64,000 nt of DNA from Cupriavidus basilensis OR16. GTDB taxonomy: Bacteria; Pseudomonadota; Gammaproteobacteria; Burkholderiales; Burkholderiaceae. The notes under the pieces are model-generated. The model did no database searches. It saw nothing but the letters and a program-made list of their open reading frames with translations, and had not been told where the DNA came from. The position numbers were made by a program, and so were the translations under genes. Positions 9,028 to 21,778 of this stretch are shown in pieces; the stretch's first letter is position 1; each line of letters starts with the position of its first letter. Location: the NCBI RefSeq assembly GCF_000243095.1, contig NZ_AHJE01000040.1:1-64000 (forward strand), in the 5' to 3' direction.

Positions 9028-9066
9028 ACGCCTGCCCACGGATATCCAGGATATCGAAGGCTCATC

Positions 9067-10455
9067 ATGATCGAATCTGCACTGCTTACCCACATCCTCA
9101 TTGCCGCCGGCATGGGGCTGGCCGGCGCCGTCGTCTTTGCGGCGATCGGCCTGATCTCGGGCACCGATGAAACCACCACGCTGGCGCCGCTGACGCTGCT
9201 GGTGGTGTTGCTGGGCGTGCCACCCGAGGGGGTGTTCACGTTCTTCCTCGCCGGCGCCGTCGCCAAGCACATGACCCACGCCATCCCGACCGCGCTGCTC
9301 GGCATCCCCGGCGACACGATGGCCACGCCGCTGCTGCAGGACGCCAACCACCTGCGCAACCTGGGCGTGCCGCATATCGCGCTGCGCAAGATGATCTCCG
9401 GCGCCCTCATCGCGGCGTTCATCGCCGTGCCGCTGGCGGTGCTCTTCGCCGTCCTGCTCGCGCCGTTCGGCGCGGCGATCACCAAGGCCGCGCCGTGGAT
9501 CTTCGTCGCGGCCGCCGTGCTCATCGCCTACAGTTCGGCCGGCAGGTGGGCTTCGGTGGCCACCCTGGTGCCCTTCGTGGTGGTCATCGTGGCGTTGCAG
9601 ACGCTGACGGCGAAGTTCGGCGTCAAGCTGAGCATCAGCTATTTCCTGGGCATCGCCATCGGCCCGCTCATTGCCGATCTCTTCTCGTCCATCTCGCCCG
9701 TGGATCGCGCGCGCATGCAGCGGGACCGCGTGCGGACGTTCGCGCTGGCACCTGACGTCAAAGGCTGGTCGGGGTACTTCCCCAACCCGTTCAAGGTGCT
9801 GGATCGCAGCCAGGTGAAATGGACCGTGGCCACCGCCACCGTGTCGAGCGCGACGTTCGTGTTCAGCCCGGTCGCCATGACCGTGGTCCTCGGCGAGATC
9901 GTGGGGGCACGGGTCAAGCACGCTTATCACCGCCTCACCACCGTGCTCAGTGCGCGCAACGGCATCACCGAAGCCACTTACATTGCCGAGGCCCTGATCC
10001 CGCTCATCGCCTTCGGCTTGCCGCTCAGCCCGGTTGCGGCCGGCCCCGCCGCGCCGCTGTTCAATGCGCCGCCCGTCTACACCGTGGACGCCGGCGCCGG
10101 CCAGACCCACAACCTGCACAACCTGCTCAACCACTGGGAGTTCCTGGGCTATGGGCTGCTGGCCGTGCTGCTAGCCGCGCTGGTGTCCTATCCGTTCGCC
10201 ATGAACTACGCGCGCAGCGCCGCCCTGTTCGTGTCGCGCAAGGTGTCGCATGAGGCCATCATCGCCACCTTCGTCGGCCTGATCCTGGTCATCAGCGTCT
10301 GGGAGGGCCAGTTCCTTGGCCTGCTGGTCATCCTGACCATGGGCTTGCTGGGCGGGCTGCTCTCCAGAGCGATCGGGTTCAACACCGGTGTGCAGTTCAT
10401 GGGCTACTACACCGCCGTGCTGACGGTGCCCGCGCTGCTCAAGCTGATTGGCTAG
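9067..10455 (+). CDS. TctA-like large permease, candidate mevalonate transporter
   Basis: A 462-residue inner-membrane protein with about ten to twelve hydrophobic segments, including a long N-terminal helix (ILIAAGMGLAGAVVFAAIGL), the loop GIPGDTMATPLLQD and several strongly hydrophobic C-terminal helices. It resembles the TctA large subunit of tripartite tricarboxylate transporters, which drive solute uptake with an ion gradient, but looks like a divergent branch. It starts 39 bases after the two-helix protein and is probably co-transcribed with mvaA, which suggests mevalonate or a related branched acid as substrate. A Bug-type receptor is encoded convergently just downstream. Confidence 0.82.
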   Translation: MIESALLTHILIAAGMGLAGAVVFAAIGLISGTDETTTLAPLTLLVVLLGVPPEGVFTFFLAGAVAKHMTHAIPTALLGIPGDTMATPLLQDANHLRNLGVPHIALRKMISGALIAAFIAVPLAVLFAVLLAPFGAAITKAAPWIFVAAAVLIAYSSAGRWASVATLVPFVVVIVALQTLTAKFGVKLSISYFLGIAIGPLIADLFSSISPVDRARMQRDRVRTFALAPDVKGWSGYFPNPFKVLDRSQVKWTVATATVSSATFVFSPVAMTVVLGEIVGARVKHAYHRLTTVLSARNGITEATYIAEALIPLIAFGLPLSPVAAGPAAPLFNAPPVYTVDAGAGQTHNLHNLLNHWEFLGYGLLAVLLAALVSYPFAMNYARSAALFVSRKVSHEAIIATFVGLILVISVWEGQFLGLLVILTMGLLGGLLSRAIGFNTGVQFMGYYTAVLTVPALLKLIG

Positions 10456-10500
10456 CCGTGAAGGGCCAAGTCCGCGCGCCGTGACGACGGTTGCCCCCCT

Positions 10501-11505
10501 TCATTCGACGTGGATGCCGCCCTTGTTCACCACCGCGCCCCACCGCCCGGCCTCTTCCTTGATGGAGGCCTGGAACTGGTCGGGCGTCCCGCCGACCGGA
10601 TCGATCCCGTACTCGATCAGGCGCGCCCTCACATCCGGCTGGTGCAGCACCGCATCCATCTCGGCCGAGAGCTTCGCCAGCACCGGCTTGGGCGTCCTGG
10701 CGGGCGCGATCAGGCCGATCCAGCTGCTGGCCGTCACCGCCGGATAGCCCGCCTCGGCCATGGTCGGCACGTCGGGCGCGGCCGGCCAGCGCGTGGGGCT
10801 GGTGATCGCCAGCGCCTTGAGCTTGCCGGCTTTCACCTGCGGCATCATGGTTTGCACGGAATCGAAGATCATCGCCACCTGCCCGGAGAACAGGTCCGGC
10901 AGTGCCGGCGACACGCCCTTGTACGGCACGTGGGTCATCTTGATGCCAACCGCTTGCGAGAACAGCTCGCCGGCCAGATGCGCGCCGGAGCCGTTGCCGC
11001 TAGAGGCGTAGGTCATCTTGTCGGGATTGGCCTTGCCCCAGGCCACCAGCTCCTTCACGCTGCCGGGCGGCAACTGGGCGCTGGACACCAGCAGCAGCGG
11101 GATGCGCCCGATCTGGCTGACGCCCGTCAGGTCCCTGACCGGGTCGTAGCTCATCTTGGGGTAGAGGCTGGGGTTGATGGCATGCGCGGCCACCACCACC
11201 AGCAGCGAGTAGCCGTCGGGCGCGGACTTGGCCACGTTGTCGGAGCCGATCATGCCGTTGGCGCCGGGACGGTTCTCCACCACCACCGGCTGGCCCAGGC
11301 GCTCGGCCAGCTTTTGCATGACCAGCCGCGTCACGGCGTCGGACACGCCGCCCGGGGTGTAGGGCACCACCACGCGCACGGGCTTTGACGGAAACGGCGC
11401 CTGGGCGCGAGCCGTGGCGCCCAGGCCGCAAGCCAGCGCGGTAGCCAGCAGGCATGCGTTCATCCACAGGCCACGGGGGCGCTTCGGTTGCTTGGTTTTG
11501 TTCAT
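10501..11505 (-). CDS. Bug/TctC-family periplasmic substrate-binding protein
   Basis: A 334-residue tripartite tricarboxylate transporter receptor. The first roughly 35 residues form a signal peptide (basic start, hydrophobic core, ARAQA cleavage region). The mature part has the Bug hallmarks: KPVRVVVPYTPGG, VVENRPGANGMIG, a THVPYKG segment and DVPTMAEAGYP. It binds a carboxylate ligand in the periplasm. GGAGGAGAC precedes the ATG at 11505. It lies 79 bases after atuA on the same strand and converges with the TctA-like permease, so it could serve either the terpene operon or the mevalonate permease. Confidence 0.93.
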   Translation of the reverse strand: MNKTKQPKRPRGLWMNACLLATALACGLGATARAQAPFPSKPVRVVVPYTPGGVSDAVTRLVMQKLAERLGQPVVVENRPGANGMIGSDNVAKSAPDGYSLLVVVAAHAINPSLYPKMSYDPVRDLTGVSQIGRIPLLLVSSAQLPPGSVKELVAWGKANPDKMTYASSGNGSGAHLAGELFSQAVGIKMTHVPYKGVSPALPDLFSGQVAMIFDSVQTMMPQVKAGKLKALAITSPTRWPAAPDVPTMAEAGYPAVTASSWIGLIAPARTPKPVLAKLSAEMDAVLHQPDVRARLIEYGIDPVGGTPDQFQASIKEEAGRWGAVVNKGGIHVE

Positions 11506-11584
11506 GTCTCCTCCATCAGGTGGGGATGGCTTCGGTCCGCCGTGGTTGTCTGGCAGCCGATGCCATGGAATGGCAGCTGCTGGC

Positions 11585-13275
11585 CTACGCCCAGTCTTGC
11601 GGCACCGTGAGCGGAAAATCGAGCAGCATTTGCGCGTAGCTCTTGCCGAGCGGGTCGGAGCGCAGGCTGGCCACGCCCCCGCCGCCCAGCGCGCGGTGCA
11701 GCAGGAAGTTAAGGGCGTGCAAGCCCGGCACCTCGAAGCATTCCACCTCGCCCTGGACCAGATGCGCGAAATACCCGCGCACCGCGGCCGGGGTGAGCTG
11801 CTCACGCAGCAGCGGCAGGTATGACGGCTGGCGGGCGATCACGCCGATGTTCTCGTCGTCGCCCTTGTCGCCGCTGCGCGCGTAGGCCAGCGCGATCAGC
11901 GGCACGGTTACGCGCGGCCCGCCGGGAATGCCAGGCGGCGGCGCTGCCGCCAGCGCGGCCGGCGCCGTCAGCTCGCCCGCGACGGCGGCGCAGGCAAGCG
12001 CCGCCGTCTGGCCGTCCAGCGCGACCTGCATCCGGACTTCCGCCTTCGGCACCAGGAAAGAGAACACCTTGACCACCGGCTGGATATCCACGCGGCCGGC
12101 AAAGGATGAGCGCGTGCCGGCGGCCATCGAGGTGCCCGCCGATGAGCCTTCGCGCTGCAGGAAGCGCAGCGCCTTGGCCTGCGCATGGCGCGCGCCAAGG
12201 CGCAGCACCACCTCGCGGGTGGGCAACGCGCGGGCATGCGGGCCATATTGCGACTCGCAGCCGAGCAGTTCCACCACGGTGCCGCTGTAGTCCGCCAAGC
12301 CGTTGGCGGCCAGCATGGCGCGAGTGCGCGCCAGTAGCGCGTCGGCGGTGCGGCGGGCCTTGGCGGGCGCGTCGATGCCGCGGATCGCCATCATCAGGCT
12401 GAGCTGGTAGCCAGGCATCAGGTAGTTGCCGGGGTCGCCCACCTCGTACAAGACCTGCTCCGCCACGGCGGCGGGATCGACCAGGCCGCCGGTACCCGCG
12501 GGCTTGGAGAGCACGAAGCTGCCATCCTCCGCGCAGTCGATCACCGGGTAGCCGATGCGGTCCCAGTCCGGCACGCGCTGCCAGTCGGTAAAGAGGCCAC
12601 CGGTGGCCTGCGCGCCGCACTCGATCACGTGCCCGGCCAGCGTGCCGGCGGCAAGCCGGTCCCAATCGTGCCATTGCCAGCCAAACTCGTGGGCCAGCGC
12701 GCCAACCACCCCGGCGCTGTCCACGCAGCGGCCCGTGATGACGATATCGGCGCCCAGCGCCAGCGCGCGGGCGATGCCTTGCGCGCCGGTATAGGCGTTG
12801 GCCGACATCAGCTCCGCGGGCGGCGTGGCGCCGGTGTAGAGATCGGTAAGGCCCGCGGCGCGCCAGCCCTCGAAGGCGGGCAATACGTCGTCGCCGCTGA
12901 CCACCGCCACCTTGGGCGCCAGCCCTTGCCGCGCGGCGGCGGCCATCACCGCGTCGCGGCAGGCCTGCGGATTGAGGCCGCCGGCATTGGCAATCACGCG
13001 GATGCCGCGCGCCAGGATCTGGCCGAGGTGCGGCGCCATCGCGGCCTGCACGAAGTCCGTGGCGTAGCCCAGCGCGGGGTCCTTGGCGCGGGCCCGCGCC
13101 AGGATCGACATAGTGGTCTCGGCCAGGTAGTCGTAGACCAGGTATTGCAGGCCGGGAACCTCCAGCAGTTGCGGCGTGGCGATGGCGGAATCGCCCCAGA
13201 AGCCGGAGGCGCCGCCTATGCGCACGGTGCGTGCAGGATTGGGGGTGGCGCTGGTGGTGTGCATGCTGGTGGTGT

Positions 13276-13279
<4 letters not shown>
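11585..13279 (-). CDS. atuA: AtuA-type acyclic terpene utilisation protein (DUF1446)
   Basis: A 564-residue protein of the AtuA/DUF1446 family, found in acyclic-terpene (citronellol/geraniol) operons. Its reaction is not established. Visible features are the N-terminal RIGGASGFWGDS, the GADIVITGRCVDSA segment and the C-terminal YARSGDKGDDENIGVIAR. No signal peptide or membrane helix is seen. It overlaps the end of the upstream carboxylase alpha-subunit gene by four bases (ATGA), so it is translationally coupled as the last gene of atuC-D-E-F-A. This gene is the main reason to call the operon atu-type rather than a leucine (liu) operon. Confidence 0.92.
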
Positions 13280-15279
<2,000 letters not shown>

Positions 15280-15323
15280 GGGGCGTCTCGGGATGCGGAG
15301 TATCTGGATACGGTTGTGTGGAT

Positions 15324-16199
15324 TCAGCCTTGCGTGGCCTGCGCCGCGCGCACGGTGGCGGCGTCAAGGCGTACCACCCACGCGGCATCGCGCTTGTCGC
15401 GAAAGGCCTGGATGCCTTCGGCGCCTTCGCTGCGCATGCATTGGGCGAACAGGTGCGCGGCTTCGTCCAGCACGGCGCCCTGCGCGACCTGCCCGGTGCG
15501 CGCCACCAGCGGCTTGAAGGCGCGGTTGGCTTGCGGCCCGCAGCGGCAAATGCGCGTCAGCCACTCGGCCAGCAACGCATCGAGGGCAGCGCTGTCCTCG
15601 GCCAGCGCATCGGCCAGCCCCAGCGCCACCGCCGTGTCGCCGCTGACGCGCTCGCCGGACAAGCCGAGGCGCCGCGTGGCCGCCGCGCCGATGCGCGCCA
15701 CCACGAAGGGCGCGATCTGCGCGGCAATGATGCCCAGCGACGTCTCCGACAAGGCAAAGCGCGCGTCGCGCGTGGCCAGCACGATATCGGCGGCGCAGCT
15801 CAGGCCCATGCCGCCACCCATGGCCGCGCCCTCCACCGCCGCCACCACGGGCACCGGGAGCGCGGCCAGGCGCTGCATGAAGTAGCCGAATTCGCGGTTA
15901 CGGCTTGCCAACGGATCCTCAGGCGCGTTGCCCGCCTCCAGCCTCGCCTTGAAATTGCCGACGTTGCCGCCCGCGCAGAAGAAGCCGCCCGCGCCGCGCA
16001 GCACCAGCGCGCGCACGGTGATGTCGGTCTCGGCGCGCTCCACGGCGCGCGCCAGCGCGGCGACCACTTCGGGCGCGAGCGCATTGCGCGTGGCGGGCAC
16101 GTTGAGGGTGACGAACAGCACGCCCTGGACCTCACGCACGATCACGGCGTGGGCGGCATTGGCGGCATTGGCGGCATCTGTATTGACTGCGTTGATCAT
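15324..16199 (-). CDS. atuE: Enoyl-CoA hydratase family protein (isohexenylglutaconyl-CoA hydratase type)
   Basis: A 291-residue crotonase-fold protein. It shows the oxyanion-hole segments ALVLRGAGGFFCAGGN and GAAMGGGMGLSCAADIVLA. In the acyclic terpene pathway this enzyme hydrates isohexenylglutaconyl-CoA after carboxylation. The N-terminus has a short alanine/asparagine-rich stretch encoded by three copies of a 9-bp repeat (16152-16178), so the true start may be slightly later; no strong ribosome-binding site is visible before the ATG at 16199. It lies between the dehydrogenase and carboxylase alpha genes on the same strand. Confidence 0.87.
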   Translation of the reverse strand: MINAVNTDAANAANAAHAVIVREVQGVLFVTLNVPATRNALAPEVVAALARAVERAETDITVRALVLRGAGGFFCAGGNVGNFKARLEAGNAPEDPLASRNREFGYFMQRLAALPVPVVAAVEGAAMGGGMGLSCAADIVLATRDARFALSETSLGIIAAQIAPFVVARIGAAATRRLGLSGERVSGDTAVALGLADALAEDSAALDALLAEWLTRICRCGPQANRAFKPLVARTGQVAQGAVLDEAAHLFAQCMRSEGAEGIQAFRDKRDAAWVVRLDAATVRAAQATQG

Positions 16200-16245
16200 G
16201 GCTGGAGAGATTGAAGAACGTGGGACGGCGGGCGATGGCGGGCAT

Positions 16246-17406
<1,161 letters not shown>

Positions 17407-17452
17407 GTTGGTGGTCTCCGATTCTCTTGTTGGTGTGTTCGCGGCGCGCCGA

Positions 17453-19084
17453 TCAGAACCGCGCCACGCCAAATTGCATCGCGCGCGGCGTGCGCGCTTC
17501 GGCCTCGCGGGCGGTAGCCAGCACGAAGGCCAGCACGGCGCGGGTGTCGCGCGGGTCGATCACGCCGTCGTCCAGCAACAGGCCGCTGGTGATGAAGGCG
17601 CTGGCCTGGCGCTCGAAGTTGGCGACGATCTCGCCGGTCTGCTGCGCCAGGCGCGCTTCGTCCACCGCAACGCACTTGCGCTCGGCCTGCTGGCGCGCGA
17701 CGATCTCCAGCGTCATGGCGGCCTGCTCGCCGCCCATCACCGCGGTGCGCGCGTTGGGCCACGAGAAGCAAAAGCGCGGGCGGAAGCCCCGGCCGCACAT
17801 GCCAAAATTGCCCGCGCCAAACGATGCGCCGCAATAGATCGTGACCTGCGGCACGGTGGAGTTGGACAGCGCCTGGATCATCTTGGCGCCGTGCTTGATC
17901 ATGCCGGCTTCTTCCGACGCGCGGCCAACGATAAAGCCGGTGGTGTTTTGCAGGAACACAATGGGCGTGCCGCTCTGGTTGCAGGCCTGGATAAACTGCG
18001 CGGCCTTGGTCGCACCCGCCGGGTCGATCGGGCCGTTATTGCTGATAAAGCCCACCGCATGGCCCTCGATGCGGCCACGGCCGCAGACGGTGGCCGTGCC
18101 ATAGTCCGGCTTGAACGCAAGCCACGCGGAATCGTCGGTGAGGCGGCCGATGATCTCCAGCATGTCCACGGGCTTCTTCACATCCAGCGTCATCACGCCA
18201 TCGAGCTCGCCCGCGTCCAGGCGCGGCGGCTGCGCCGGCTGGGGCAGGCGCGGCGCCACGGCCGGCCAGTCCAGGCTGGCCACCACGTCGCGCGCCAGCG
18301 CGATGGCATGCTCGTCGTCCTCGGCCAGGAATTCCGCCAGGCCGCTGACGGTGGCATGCAGGTCGGCGCCGCCCAACTCCTCATCGGTGGCGATCTCGCC
18401 GGTGGCAGCCTTGAGCAGCGGCGGCCCGGCCAGGAAGGCACGGGCGCGGCCGCGCACCATCACCACGTAGTCGGACAGGCCCGGCATATAGGCGCCACCC
18501 GCGGTCGACGACCCGTGCACCACCGTGATCACCGGCAGCCCGGCAGCGGACAGGCGCGCCAGGTTGTAGAAGATGCCGCCGCCGCGCACGAACTTGTCCA
18601 CGCGGTACTTGCGCAGGTTGGCGCCGGCCGACTCCACCAGGTGGATGAACGGCAGGCGGTTTTCCAGGGCGATCTCCTGGCAGCGCATCAGCTTGAGGTT
18701 GCCGCCCTCGGTCATGGCGCCGGCATCGATGCCGGAATCGGTCGCCACCACCATCGCGCGCACGCCGCGGACAAAGCCGATGCCGGCCACCAGCGAGCCG
18801 CCGGGAATGGAGGTGTCGTGATCGGTATCATCCATGCCATAACCCGCCAGGTTGGCGATCGGCAGGAAGGCGGTAGCGGGATCCAGCAAGCGCGCCAGGC
18901 GCTCGCGCGGCAGCAGCGCACCGCGCTTGGCGAAGGACAGGCGGGCACGCTCGGAAGCGGCAACGGCGCGCTGCTCCAGCGCGCGCAGCTGCTCGATCAG
19001 GGCTTGCATGCCGGTGCGCTGGCTGGCAAAGGTGGGACTGGCGGGATCGATCCGGGACTCGATGGGAAGCATGGCGCTCGGCAT
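17453..19084 (-). CDS. atuC: Acyl-CoA carboxylase carboxyltransferase beta subunit (geranyl-CoA carboxylase type)
   Basis: A 543-residue carboxyltransferase that moves carboxyl from biotin to the acyl-CoA, partner of the alpha subunit at 13276. Typical segments are VESAGANL, the GSSTAGGAYMPGLSDY oxyanion loop, FLAGPPLLKAATGE and GQ-type C-terminal motifs. The wording SSTAGGAYMPGLSDYVVMVRG fits AtuC better than methylcrotonyl-CoA carboxylase, in my judgement, but the two are close. It is the first gene of the minus-strand operon. The start is uncertain: ATGs at 19084 and 19072 both lack a clear ribosome-binding site. A palindromic operator lies about 70 bases upstream. Confidence 0.88.
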   Translation of the reverse strand: MPSAMLPIESRIDPASPTFASQRTGMQALIEQLRALEQRAVAASERARLSFAKRGALLPRERLARLLDPATAFLPIANLAGYGMDDTDHDTSIPGGSLVAGIGFVRGVRAMVVATDSGIDAGAMTEGGNLKLMRCQEIALENRLPFIHLVESAGANLRKYRVDKFVRGGGIFYNLARLSAAGLPVITVVHGSSTAGGAYMPGLSDYVVMVRGRARAFLAGPPLLKAATGEIATDEELGGADLHATVSGLAEFLAEDDEHAIALARDVVASLDWPAVAPRLPQPAQPPRLDAGELDGVMTLDVKKPVDMLEIIGRLTDDSAWLAFKPDYGTATVCGRGRIEGHAVGFISNNGPIDPAGATKAAQFIQACNQSGTPIVFLQNTTGFIVGRASEEAGMIKHGAKMIQALSNSTVPQVTIYCGASFGAGNFGMCGRGFRPRFCFSWPNARTAVMGGEQAAMTLEIVARQQAERKCVAVDEARLAQQTGEIVANFERQASAFITSGLLLDDGVIDPRDTRAVLAFVLATAREAEARTPRAMQFGVARF

Positions 19085-19145
19085 TGGACAAGGAATGCAC
19101 CTATTGCAAACCAGCCGCGGTGACGCGACAAGCGCAACATGATGA

Positions 19146-19166
19146 TTTGTGCATAATGTGCACAAA
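19146..19166. promoter_or_regulatory. Palindromic operator between atuC and the IclR regulator
   Basis: TTTGTGCA (19146-19153) and TGCACAAA (19159-19166) are perfect 8-bp arms around the spacer TAATG. The site lies midway between the divergent atuC and IclR-type genes and suits an IclR dimer, so it probably controls both. Confidence 0.6.
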
Positions 19167-19199
19167 CTCGTCTTTGCTGCACCTCCCTAGCGCCTCTGG

Positions 19200-19967
19200 A
19201 TGCCACCCGTGCCTGCCCTGCCCGCCTCCCCTTCCCCGCCGTCCCCCGCCATCCCCGGTGTCCAGAGCCTGGACCGCGCGTTTACCCTGCTCTGCCTGCT
19301 GGCCGAACACCACGAGTCAGGCCTGACCCTGGCACAACTGGTGGCGCAGACCGGCATCGACCGCACCACGGCGCACCGCATGCTGCGCTACCTCACCCAT
19401 GCCGGCTTTGCCGTGCAGGACGAGCAAGGCAAGCGCTTCCGGCTAGGCATGGCGGCCATGGCGCTGGGCCTGCGCACCATGAACCGCTCGCCACTGGCCA
19501 GCGCGTGCGCCACACGCATGAAGGCGCTGGCGCGCAAGACCGGCGATACGGTGTTCCTGATCGTGCGGATTGGCGACCATGGTTACTGCATGCATGCCGA
19601 GGAAGGCAGCCACCGCGTGCAGCATTTCCATCTGCTCAACGGGAGCACCCGGCTGCTGGGCCAGGGGACGGCCAGCATGGCGCTGCTGGCCAAGCTGGAG
19701 GATGAGGAGATCGTTGCGCACTATGAGCGGCATCGGGCTGAGTACGAGGGAAGCGGGCTTAGCTTGCTCAAGCTGCAGCGCGGTGTGGAGCGCAGTCGCA
19801 AGCTGGGGTATGCGCTGGCTGGCGCTGGGGGCGTGGCGGGGGTGGGGTATGCGTTTGCGTTGCCTTTTGCCGGGGAAGCTGCCATCAGTATCGTGTCTAC
19901 GGCTTCGCGGATGCCGGTGGCTCGTCGGCATGAGATTGGGGGGATGATCAGGGGGGTGTTTGGGTAG
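19200..19967 (+). CDS. IclR-family transcriptional regulator of the atu operon
   Basis: A 255-residue regulator. The N-terminal winged helix spans about residues 20-80 (SLDRAFTLLCLLAEH, TLAQLVAQTGIDRTTAHRMLRYL). The effector-binding IclR domain follows, with GQGTASMALLAKL and a C-terminal AISIVSTASRM segment. It is divergent from atuC with a palindrome between them, so it is probably the local regulator. The acyclic terpene cluster of Pseudomonas is known to use a TetR-type AtuR, so an IclR protein here would be a different control. The end of the gene becomes unusually G-rich, as does the sequence after it. Confidence 0.92.
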   Translation: MPPVPALPASPSPPSPAIPGVQSLDRAFTLLCLLAEHHESGLTLAQLVAQTGIDRTTAHRMLRYLTHAGFAVQDEQGKRFRLGMAAMALGLRTMNRSPLASACATRMKALARKTGDTVFLIVRIGDHGYCMHAEEGSHRVQHFHLLNGSTRLLGQGTASMALLAKLEDEEIVAHYERHRAEYEGSGLSLLKLQRGVERSRKLGYALAGAGGVAGVGYAFALPFAGEAAISIVSTASRMPVARRHEIGGMIRGVFG

Positions 19968-20569
19968 GTTTTGGCGTTTTGAGGTTTTTGCGCATGGAGT
20001 TGGTTTTGGGGCCCAAGGGCAGCACATTGGGCTCTTGTTGCTTGATTGGGCTTTGGTTTTTCGGTGTTGGCTGTTGCGCCCAAGAGCCGTACGACATCGC
20101 CCTGCGGGGTTGATCGCTGTTTGATTGATCGGCGATGGTTTTTGCACCCAAGAGCGTACGACATCCCTCGGTGGTTGCGTCGTACGGCCCTGGGTGTTGG
20201 CTGGCATGTTCTACCGGTTTTAGAGGCATCGCGATGGCATGACCCATGGGTTTCGTGGCGCGGCCCCTGACCTCGTATGCGGTGACCATTCTCACAGCTG
20301 CCGTTCGCGGCGCTGGCTGCTGCGCCGTTTCAGGTGTGGCTGGTTTCGTGGTTTTGTCTCTGGCGGTGGGCGCCCTGGTAGGGCTCACTCACATTGGTGG
20401 CGGCCACTCGGATTTTGTCGTCTTTTATTGTCGTAAATAAAAAAAACGCTAAAATCACCAATTGCCGAAATATCAGGTGATTGCACTGCATGCGATGCCA
20501 CTGGATGCATATCCCGGCCGTCACCGGCAGTGCCGCAAAAAAGACAAACAAGCGAAGGGAGAGGTCATT
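19968..20569. other. Non-coding stretch with G/T-rich sequence and short repeats
   Basis: About 600 bases with no convincing gene. The composition shifts to G- and T-rich. CCCAAGAG(C)CGTACGACATC occurs at 20079-20098 and, lacking one C, at 20148-20166. GCCGTACGAC (20086-20095) pairs with GTCGTACGGC (20179-20188). Short frames here, such as 20246-20440, lack a ribosome-binding site and homology. The end (20430-20460) is A/T-rich and may hold the promoter of the DUF2167 gene. Confidence 0.6.
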
Positions 20570-21493
20570 GTGGGAATGATGGGTCATGAATTGCGCAGCA
20601 TGTTGGCCGGCCTGGCAGGCGGGATGAGCCTCCTTGCTTCCGGCAGCCTGCTGGCGCAAGGCAGCGAGAGCAAGGAAAAGGAGATGGAGGCGGCCTGGCA
20701 GGCTGCGCAGTCCAGCGCCCAGGCAGGGCCGGCCACGGTAAAACTGGGCGAACAGGCCACGCTGAAGCTGCCGGCCAAGGAGGTCTTCATTCCCCAGCCG
20801 GCCGCCGGCAAGCTCATGCACGCCATGGGTAACCTCGACGACGAACGCCTGCTTGGCCTGGTGCTGCCCACCGGCGACGACGACTGGATGGTGGTGGCCA
20901 AGTACGAGCCCTCGGGCTACATCCGCGACGACGAGGCCAAGGACTGGAATGTCGACGATCTCTTCAAATCGCTCAAGGAAGGCACAGAAGCCGCCAACGA
21001 GGAACGCGAGAAGCGCGGTATCAGCGGGCTGGAGATCGTCGGCTGGGTGGAGCGTCCCCACTATGAGGCGGCCAGCCACCGCCTGGTCTGGTCGATGTCG
21101 GCACGCGAGAAAGGCCAGCCGGCCGATGCCCCGCAATCCGTCAACTACAACACCTATGCGCTCGGGCGGGAAGGCTACGTCAGCCTGAACCTGATCACCG
21201 CGCGCGACCAGGTCGACGCCAACAAACCCGTGGTGCGCACGTTGCTGTCCAACCTCGACTTCACCGAGGGCAAGGCCTATGCGGATTTCAATGCCAGCAC
21301 GGACAAGGTGGCGGAATACGGGCTGGCCGCGCTGATCGGCGGGGTAGCGGCAAAGAAGCTGGGCCTGCTGGCCATCCTGGCTGCGTTCTTCGCCAAGTTC
21401 GCCAAGGTGATCGCGTTGGCAGTGGCGGGCATCGGCTATTCCGCCACCAAGTGGTTCAGGCGCAAGCCGTCCGGTTCCGCAGAGCCGAAGTGA
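20570..21493 (+). CDS. DUF2167 domain-containing membrane protein
   Basis: A 307-residue protein of the DUF2167 family, function unknown. It has an N-terminal signal-like segment (MLAGLAGGMSLLASGSLLAQG), a large soluble domain containing LVLPTGDDDWMVVAKYEPSGYIRDDEAKDWNVDDL, and two hydrophobic C-terminal stretches before a basic tail. It is therefore likely exported and anchored in the inner membrane. I chose the GTG at 20570, five bases after GGAGAGG; ATGs at 20576 and 20579 are possible. It heads a plus-strand run with a small membrane protein, a TPR protein and a lipoprotein, which suggests an envelope role. Confidence 0.85.
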   Translation: MGMMGHELRSMLAGLAGGMSLLASGSLLAQGSESKEKEMEAAWQAAQSSAQAGPATVKLGEQATLKLPAKEVFIPQPAAGKLMHAMGNLDDERLLGLVLPTGDDDWMVVAKYEPSGYIRDDEAKDWNVDDLFKSLKEGTEAANEEREKRGISGLEIVGWVERPHYEAASHRLVWSMSAREKGQPADAPQSVNYNTYALGREGYVSLNLITARDQVDANKPVVRTLLSNLDFTEGKAYADFNASTDKVAEYGLAALIGGVAAKKLGLLAILAAFFAKFAKVIALAVAGIGYSATKWFRRKPSGSAEPK

Positions 21494-21530
21494 AGGCCCA
21501 TTCCTGCCCGCCGGCGACGGCGTTGTGCCG

Positions 21531-21722
21531 ATGCTCAAGGCCTGGCGCTACGATCCGCGGGCCCCGGAGAACCGCGCCTATTGCACCATCAGCGCGGCAA
21601 TGCGACTGACCTATACGCTGTACTACCTCGGGCTGGTGGTGTTCCTGGCGTTCCTGGCGGTCATGACCCATGACCCGCACGGCATGCTGGACAGCCTGCG
21701 CGCCGGCGGCATGGCCAGCTGA
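21531..21722 (+). CDS. Small single-helix membrane protein
   Basis: A 63-residue protein with one clear transmembrane segment (LTYTLYYLGLVVFLAFLAVM). It begins 37 bases after the DUF2167 gene and ends 56 bases before the TPR gene, in the same direction. A GTG six bases earlier is an alternative start. No family is recognised and the ribosome-binding site is weak, so it is a moderate call based on position and hydrophobic pattern. Confidence 0.5.
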   Translation: MLKAWRYDPRAPENRAYCTISAAMRLTYTLYYLGLVVFLAFLAVMTHDPHGMLDSLRAGGMAS

Positions 21723-21778
21723 CGCCGCAGAAGCCGCCCGAAGCCGCCCGAATCCAATTCAACCTGAATACCAAGGCA

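Noticed and set aside
20246-20440. A 64-codon hydrophobic frame in the non-coding gap
   Set aside because: It has no ribosome-binding site and no homology and lies in a compositionally odd stretch, so I kept it only as part of the gap description.
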